A model generated the notes under the pieces. That model saw nothing but the letters and a program-made list of their open reading frames with translations. It was not told the origin of the DNA and made no database searches. A program made the translations under genes and the position numbers. 9,003 bases of DNA from Candidatus Poribacteria bacterium (GTDB lineage: Bacteria; Poribacteria; WGA-4E; WGA-3G), in assembly GCA_007571355.1 (NCBI GenBank), contig RKRO01000565.1, positions 1 through 9,003 on the forward strand. Direction: 5' to 3'. Shown here piece by piece: positions 4,756-9,003 of the stretch. Numbering within the stretch: the first letter of the stretch is position 1; every line of letters begins with the position of its first letter.

Positions 4756-6657
4756 CTACGTTTCTGAGCGTTTCTGAAAGATGTACACAACCGCGACGAG
4801 TACCAGTGCAAGAATGAACGTCCAGATGTTATAGATGTACGCAAGAAACGTCGCGATGGCAAGCAGTACCCATTCATACCAGTGTGTCTTTCGGACAAAG
4901 TAACCCATTGTAACAATCGAAAAAATAATGGTGCCGACGACAGCCGTTACCACAGATAGTACGTATTGCTCCGGCGTACCTTCTGTAAATAGGATGTGCG
5001 TATAGGCAAACAACAACGGCATGACATAGAGGAGTTTCGCGAACTTGAAACATGCCCATCCAGTTTTCCACGGGTCCGCACGTGCGATCGCAGCACCCGC
5101 ATAAGCCCCTAATGCAACCGGCGGTGTGATATTGGAGTCTTGGCTGAGCCAGAAGATAATGAGATGTGCAGCGATAATCGGGATCCCCATTTCTGGGGAC
5201 GTTAGTATCGGTACGGCGAGTTCGGAGGTAATTAAATAAGCCGCGGTGACGGGAATCCCCATTCCCAAAATTAGAGAGGCAGCAGCGAGGAGTAACACCG
5301 CTATCGCCTTGTTATCACCCGCGACCGACAGTACCAAATCAGGGAATATCCGTCCCAAACCCGTTAAATCTATAACAGCGACGATGATACCGATAGTGCC
5401 CACAGCACCGCCAATAGCGAGCGAGTTCTTTGCGCCGGTCACCATTGTTTCCCATATCCGTTTTGGTGTTAAGCGCGTCTCTGGACGGAAGTAACTCACG
5501 CCGATTGTAACAAGAATTGCGAAAAACGCTGCTTTATAGGCGGTATAGCCAGCGATCAAGATTCCGATGAGAGTCACCAACGGCAATAAGTAGTACCAAC
5601 CGCTTTTGAGGAGGTTCCCAAGTTTGGGGGTCTCTGCCTCTGGTATCCGTTGAAGCCCTTGCTTTTTTGCTTCAAAATGGACCATCACCCAGACAGATAA
5701 GAAATAGAGAATTGCTGGTACAATGGATAAGAGAGCGATTCGGCTGTAAGGTAAGCCTGTCCGTTCTGCGATGAGGAACGCGCCAGCCCCCATCACAGGC
5801 GGTAAGAATTGCCCACCTACGGATGCAGAAGCCTCAACTGCCCCGGCAACGTGTGGACGGAAGCCTGTCCGTTTCATGAGCGGGATAGTGAATGTTCCTG
5901 TAGCGACGGTATTTGCGATTGCACTGCCAGCAACTGACCCGAAAAATCCGGAGGTCATCACTGAGACTTTTGCAGCACCGCCTGTCGAACGCCCTGCTAT
6001 AGACATCGGTAGGTTGATAAAGAATTGTCCGACCCCGGATTTCTCCAAAAATGCGCCGAAAAAGATAAACAGAATTACGTAGGTCGCCATCACGTTTGCC
6101 ATGATGCCGAAAACCCCGGCTTGACTGAAGAAGCAGTATTCGATAATTCGACGGAATGGAAACCCTTTGTGTGCGATAGCGTCCGGCATAGACCTACCGA
6201 AGAGTGCGTATAGGATACCGACGATCGCGATAATCGGGAGTGCCCAACCAACTGTCCGACGACTCACCTCAAAACTAATGACGATCGCGATCGCACCTAC
6301 AATAATATCCAGTTGGTTGTAATTGCCAGCGCGATCTGCGAGCTTCGGGTATTCTACAATCCAATAGCCGATGCTAAAAACGCTACCGGCGACGAGTAGC
6401 AAATCCAGCACAGAAGGTCGGGATGTAGGCGAGTTTTTTCGGCATCGGTAGCCGACACCGATCAGGGCAAAAGTGAGGAGCAAATAAAAACCGAGATGGT
6501 ACTGCTCGCTGGCACTGCCGAAACCGGCACTATAGAGATAAAATAGAACGAGGACGGCTGCACCGAATTCAAATATCCACTTGTATATTTTCTTTAATTC
6601 AGGGCGCTGCAGACTTTCAAAACTAACAGCGTCATTCGTTTCGGTTTGGAGCATCAT
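4756..6657 (-). CDS. TRAP transporter permease, 4TM/12TM fusion (DctQM-type)
   Basis: This 633-residue polytopic membrane protein has about 16 or more hydrophobic segments. The N-terminal part (about 25-160) corresponds to the small four-helix subunit, and the rest to the large DctM-like subunit. Diagnostic blocks are STGGAAKVSVMTSGFFGSVAG (224-244), SAIANTVATGTF (245-256), GGQFLPPVMGAGAFL (281-295), LGMGIPVTAAYLI (464-476) and SNITPPVALGAYAGAAIA (508-525). Length and motifs match the fused TRAP permeases, which use an ion gradient for substrate uptake together with a periplasmic TAXI-type binding protein. No binding-protein gene is in the window, so the substrate cannot be named. Two adjacent ATGs (6657, 6654) are possible starts, and neither has a strong ribosome site. 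The gene starts 10 bp after the HD-domain gene and is probably translated from the same mRNA. The stop is TAG; the convergent TPR gene ends 11 bp away. Confidence 0.92.
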   Translation of the reverse strand: MMLQTETNDAVSFESLQRPELKKIYKWIFEFGAAVLVLFYLYSAGFGSASEQYHLGFYLLLTFALIGVGYRCRKNSPTSRPSVLDLLLVAGSVFSIGYWIVEYPKLADRAGNYNQLDIIVGAIAIVISFEVSRRTVGWALPIIAIVGILYALFGRSMPDAIAHKGFPFRRIIEYCFFSQAGVFGIMANVMATYVILFIFFGAFLEKSGVGQFFINLPMSIAGRSTGGAAKVSVMTSGFFGSVAGSAIANTVATGTFTIPLMKRTGFRPHVAGAVEASASVGGQFLPPVMGAGAFLIAERTGLPYSRIALLSIVPAILYFLSVWVMVHFEAKKQGLQRIPEAETPKLGNLLKSGWYYLLPLVTLIGILIAGYTAYKAAFFAILVTIGVSYFRPETRLTPKRIWETMVTGAKNSLAIGGAVGTIGIIVAVIDLTGLGRIFPDLVLSVAGDNKAIAVLLLAAASLILGMGIPVTAAYLITSELAVPILTSPEMGIPIIAAHLIIFWLSQDSNITPPVALGAYAGAAIARADPWKTGWACFKFAKLLYVMPLLFAYTHILFTEGTPEQYVLSVVTAVVGTIIFSIVTMGYFVRKTHWYEWVLLAIATFLAYIYNIWTFILALVLVAVVYIFQKRSET

Positions 6658-6667
6658 CGGCTTACGT

Positions 6668-7177
6668 TTACGGGATGGGAGCCGTTAATTTCTCCCAATT
6701 CCTTAGCCGAATGCGTTCCAATGGATTGAAATCGCCGGATTCGGCTATTGCCTTGGCAGGTTTAGAATTCATGTATTGAGCGTCTACGATATATCCGACT
6801 CGACCTATATCTAACCGATCGGCATCCCAGCATGCTGCGACTGTTATATCATCTGTTTCATTCTTATCTGTGTGCCATTCACACGCATAGTAGAGTTTAT
6901 CGAAGTCATCCGAGGAAATATTGATGAGTTTATCCTTGATTTTAGCGGCATATTCTGCCCCTCTCAGCCCGTGTCCAGGGTCTATAGCGTCGTTTATGCG
7001 TCTGCAGTCATGAAACAGTGCGAACAGCTGCACGATTGTCTGATTTGCGCCTGTTTTTTCTGCAAGATATAAACCGTTTCTTTCCACGCGTGCCCAGTGG
7101 TCGGGGCCATGTATCGAGCAATCGTTTACAGAGGTCTCCTTCAACACCTGCGACCAAACCGTTTCTAAATTCATCAT
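6668..7177 (-). CDS. HD-domain superfamily hydrolase
   Basis: This is a small cytoplasmic protein of 169 residues. The metal-binding pattern of HD phosphohydrolases is visible: HGPDHWARV (23-31, with H27), FALFHDCRR (52-60, H56-D57), ACEWHTD (98-104, H102) and CWDADRLDIGRVG (116-128, D118/D120). HD proteins hydrolyse phosphate esters, often of nucleotides; the substrate here is unknown. Two in-frame ATGs begin the gene (7177 and 7174). AAGGGAG (7180-7186) is 2 nt from the first and 5 nt from the second, so 7174 may be the real start. A near-consensus promoter lies about 58 bp upstream. It is the first gene of a two-gene unit with the TRAP permease. Nothing in the sequence shows a functional link to transport. 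Confidence 0.85.
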   Translation of the reverse strand: MMNLETVWSQVLKETSVNDCSIHGPDHWARVERNGLYLAEKTGANQTIVQLFALFHDCRRINDAIDPGHGLRGAEYAAKIKDKLINISSDDFDKLYYACEWHTDKNETDDITVAACWDADRLDIGRVGYIVDAQYMNSKPAKAIAESGDFNPLERIRLRNWEKLTAPIP

Positions 7178-7234
7178 CGCTCCCTTAAAGATATAGATTG
7201 CACATTCGGACGATCTGTTATACGTGCGGTTTTT

Positions 7235-7263
7235 ATTATACCCTATCCGTACGTTTCAGTCAA
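7235..7263 (-). promoter_or_regulatory. sigma-70 promoter for the HD/TRAP unit
   Basis: On the minus strand TTGACT (7258-7263), a 17-bp spacer and a perfect TATAAT (7235-7240) stand upstream of the HD gene. The expected start near 7228 gives a leader of about 50 nt. Confidence 0.78.
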
Positions 7264-7455
7264 ATTGTTTATTAGAAATGGAAGTCTTTCAAATAACGTT
7301 TTCTCAAGAAGATTGGAAGGGTTAGCAATTCATTAAGATATTAGGCGACAATAATCGCGCGCTTGTAAAAGTGTTACTTGGGGAAAAGGGGAAGCAAGGA
7401 TGGTTTCAAAAAGGCGAAAGCACTTGACTCGGATGTTGGAGAATAAATCCCCTAC
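7264..7455. other. intergenic stretch without a recognised gene
   Basis: Together with the flanking promoters this fills the 343-bp divergent gap between the HD gene and the oxidoreductase gene. It is AT-rich in its left part. I found no convincing ORF, tRNA or repeat. A 64-codon minus-strand frame across 7333-7527 has no protein-like features and runs over the oxidoreductase promoter. Confidence 0.5.
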
Positions 7456-7484
7456 TTGCCATCGAAAATGAATTATGATAGAAT
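7456..7484 (+). promoter_or_regulatory. sigma-70 promoter for the oxidoreductase gene
   Basis: TTGCCA (7456-7461), a 17-bp spacer and TAGAAT (7479-7484) form a good promoter. An overlapping TATGAT (7474-7479) lacks proper spacing to this -35. The leader would be about 30 nt and carries AGGAG (7509-7513), 7 nt before the ATG at 7521. Confidence 0.68.
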
Positions 7485-7520
7485 GACAGCACGGCAACTG
7501 ATTCAGAGAGGAGACACGAA

Positions 7521-8573
7521 ATGGCAATAGGATTGGGCGTTATTGGCATAAATCCGACGAATATGGGTTCAACTGCGACTCTGTTAAAAGATGTACCGGA
7601 CTTGGAATATGAACTCCGCGGTATCTGTGCGAAGCGGGCAGATGTGCTTGAGAGTTACGCGAACCAGATTGGCGTGGAATTTTGGACGACAGATTATCAG
7701 GAATTCGTCCAGCGTGACGATATTTCCGTCATCGCAGTGTATTCTCCAGACCATTTGCACGCGGAACACTGCGTCGCGGCAATTGAAGCCGGTAAACACG
7801 TTGTGTGCACCAAGCCGATGGTGACAACATTAGCCGATGCACAACAATTAGTCGATTTGGTGCGCGAACACAAGGTTAAGTTTCTCGTCGGACAGACGAT
7901 GCGGTTCGACCACCAGTTCCTGACGATGAAACGGTTCTTTGACGATGGCGATTTAGGCGACATCATGGTGGCAGATGCTTATTATGTTCACGACATGCGC
8001 GAGGTTTACGATTTCACCCCGTGGCGGCTCCAGGAACCCCAAGATTTGATGTTCGGCGGTGTTGTGCATCCTGTAGATATCCTACGAAGTTTACTCGGCG
8101 ATGTGGAAGAGGTCCATGCTTACGGTACGAAAGGGCTACTCACGCCGGAATATCCAATAAAGAACAATTTTTTTCTCAATCTGAAGTTTAAGGGCGGACA
8201 GATTGCAAGGGCGATGGGGCTTTACGATATTGTCCACCCACCGATGCCGATGATGCAAGTCTCCGTTTACGGAAGTAAAGGGACAATGATCGGCGATTTT
8301 ACGGATAACAAAGCGGGGCATGTTAAGTTAATGCTGGATAAATCGTCGGCGCGAGAGCCTTTTGAGATGGTGTGCCCCCCTGAAATTGACACGAGTGTCT
8401 ACGGACACGGACAGACAGTTATCCGATATATGCGGCATTTTCAGCAGTGTCTCAAGGAAGACTTAGAACCGTCTCCGAACGTTGTTGACGGTGCGAAGTC
8501 TGTCGCTGTCGGTGTGGCGGCGTGGGAATCTATTGAGACCGGGAAACCTGTAAAGGTGTTCAATGCGTTTTAA
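7521..8573 (+). CDS. Gfo/Idh/MocA-family NAD(P)-dependent oxidoreductase
   Basis: The 350-residue protein has the two-domain layout of this family. The N-terminal Rossmann fold begins LGVIGINPTNMG (5-16), followed by the strand YELRGICA (30-37), VIAVYSPDHLHAEHCVAAIEAGKHVVCTKPM (70-100) and VGQTMRFD (123-130). K98 in TKP matches the conserved lysine of the EKP motif. The C-terminal domain includes LMFGGVVHPVDILRSLLG (176-193), where H183 and D186 fit the usual GGxxxHxxD catalytic or substrate-binding residues, and VYGSKGTMIGDF. Such enzymes oxidise or reduce hydroxyl groups of sugars, inositols or related compounds; the substrate cannot be told from sequence. The glycine motif is unusual, with NPTNMG in place of a normal GxGxxG. 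The start is fixed by AGGAG 7 nt upstream. The gene is transcribed alone from its own promoter and is followed by a hairpin terminator. Confidence 0.9.
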   Translation: MAIGLGVIGINPTNMGSTATLLKDVPDLEYELRGICAKRADVLESYANQIGVEFWTTDYQEFVQRDDISVIAVYSPDHLHAEHCVAAIEAGKHVVCTKPMVTTLADAQQLVDLVREHKVKFLVGQTMRFDHQFLTMKRFFDDGDLGDIMVADAYYVHDMREVYDFTPWRLQEPQDLMFGGVVHPVDILRSLLGDVEEVHAYGTKGLLTPEYPIKNNFFLNLKFKGGQIARAMGLYDIVHPPMPMMQVSVYGSKGTMIGDFTDNKAGHVKLMLDKSSAREPFEMVCPPEIDTSVYGHGQTVIRYMRHFQQCLKEDLEPSPNVVDGAKSVAVGVAAWESIETGKPVKVFNAF

Positions 8574-8591
8574 GGGTAGATGAAAAAAGAG

Positions 8592-8615
8592 TGGGCGGAT
8601 ATGGAAATCCGCCCA
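8592..8615 (-). terminator. intrinsic terminator, mainly for the right-end gene
   Basis: TGGGCGGAT (8592-8600) and ATCCGCCCA (8607-8615) form a perfect 9-bp stem with a 6-nt loop. On the minus strand the stem is followed by CTC and six T (8584-8589), so it serves the leftward gene that ends at 8627. On the plus strand the following bases are GATAATGTCTGCTATTTT, with no T-run next to the stem, so it would be weaker there, but it may also insulate the oxidoreductase gene ending at 8573. Confidence 0.8.
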
Positions 8616-8626
8616 GATAATGTCTG

Positions 8627-9003
8627 CTATTTTAGGATGAGCATCTTCCGTAGTGCGGAGGCTTCGTTTGTTCGTAGTTGATAAAAATAGATACCACTTG
8701 CGACCCGCTCACCTAAAGTGTTGCAACCATCCCAATACGCTGCCCGATTCCGTTCGGTATAGTAGCCTTCAGACTGATACCCAAGTTCCAGGTGCCGGAT
8801 GAGCGTACCCTTGGCATCGTAAATGAGAATCTGCACATCCGTACCAATTGACAACTGATATGGAATCCATGTTTCAGGATTGAACGGATTTGGGTAATTC
8901 GCGAGGAGTCGCGTCTCTTGTGGTGTCGCTGATGCTAAAAGACTTTGGAGAAACGCAAGCACCTGTTGGTACTTCAGTGAGCCATCATCTGTCAACTGTA
9001 AGC
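8627..9003 (-). CDS. C-terminal part of a secreted protein with poribacterial-type sorting/FlgD-like tail (partial)
   Basis: The frame is open to the right edge of the window, so only the last 124 or so codons are present; the 5' part lies beyond 9003. Counting from the TTG at 8995, a short helical segment (LKYQQVLAFLQSLL, 7-20) leads into the signature LLANYPNPFNPETWIPYQL (30-48). A beta-rich FlgD-like domain follows: VQILIYDAKGTLIRHLELG, YWDGCNTLGERVASGIYFYQL and the closing RKMLILK. YPNPFNP tails resemble type IX-like sorting domains and are frequent on large secreted proteins; the NPETWIPYQL version is what I associate with Poribacteria. The TTG at 8995 is simply the first possible start in view and is probably not the real start. 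It ends in TAG and is followed by a clear terminator. The function of the missing N-terminal part is unknown. Confidence 0.85.
   Translation of the reverse strand, partial: LQLTDDGSLKYQQVLAFLQSLLASATPQETRLLANYPNPFNPETWIPYQLSIGTDVQILIYDAKGTLIRHLELGYQSEGYYTERNRAAYWDGCNTLGERVASGIYFYQLRTNEASALRKMLILK

Noticed and set aside
7333..7527. Minus-strand 64-codon ORF in the HD/oxidoreductase gap
   Set aside because: Composition is not protein-like, no ribosome site is seen, and it overlaps the oxidoreductase promoter and start codon.

Overview
The window looks like the chromosome of a Candidatus Poribacteria-type bacterium or a close relative. The main reason is the partial protein at the right end, which carries the C-terminal signature YPNPFNPETWIPYQL followed by a FlgD-like beta domain, a tail I associate with secreted poribacterial proteins. 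A Gfo/Idh/MocA-type oxidoreductase, a fused TRAP permease and a PDZ/thioredoxin-like protein fit the same picture. The assignment rests on recognition and was not tested by a search. No mobile element, CRISPR array, rRNA or tRNA gene was seen.

Layout. (a) 37-1011, minus strand: an exported protein built from four copies of an LTxxQR (Spy/CpxP-like) helical unit, behind a leader rich in inverted repeats (1012-1293). (b) 1294-2625, minus strand: the most interesting gene, an exported thioredoxin-like, CxxCH- and PDZ-containing protein. An ordinary gene finder splits it into two pieces because two in-frame TGA codons (2428-2430 and 2419-2421) sit exactly where the redox motif CxxC should be. A perfect hairpin with a GGU loop follows at a distance suitable for a bacterial SECIS element. 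I read this as a selenoprotein with a UxxU (potential diselenide) active site. (c) 2715-3317, minus strand: a chorismate-lyase-like (DUF98) protein just upstream of it. (d) 3354-3581: an intergenic region with tandem heptamers, palindromes and a strong promoter facing right. (e) 3582-3848 and 3887-4744, plus strand: a lone sigma-70 region 2 protein followed by a TPR/PGLGxIY membrane protein. (f) 4756-6657 and 6668-7177, minus strand: an HD-domain hydrolase and a TRAP 4TM/12TM fusion permease 10 bp apart, behind a near-consensus promoter. (g) 7521-8573, plus strand: a Gfo/Idh/MocA oxidoreductase with its own promoter. (h) 8592-8615: a hairpin terminator. (i) 8627-9003, minus strand: the C-terminal end of a secreted protein that runs off the window.

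How the genes relate. The window is a set of short units and not one pathway. Three products act outside the cytoplasm by their signal peptides or sorting tail (LTxxQR protein, selenoprotein, right-end protein), and two are membrane proteins. UGA is a normal stop here (the TPR gene ends in TGA), so the two in-frame TGAs are better explained by selenocysteine insertion than by a changed genetic code. No selA, selB, selC or selD lies in the window, so the insertion machinery would have to be elsewhere in the genome.
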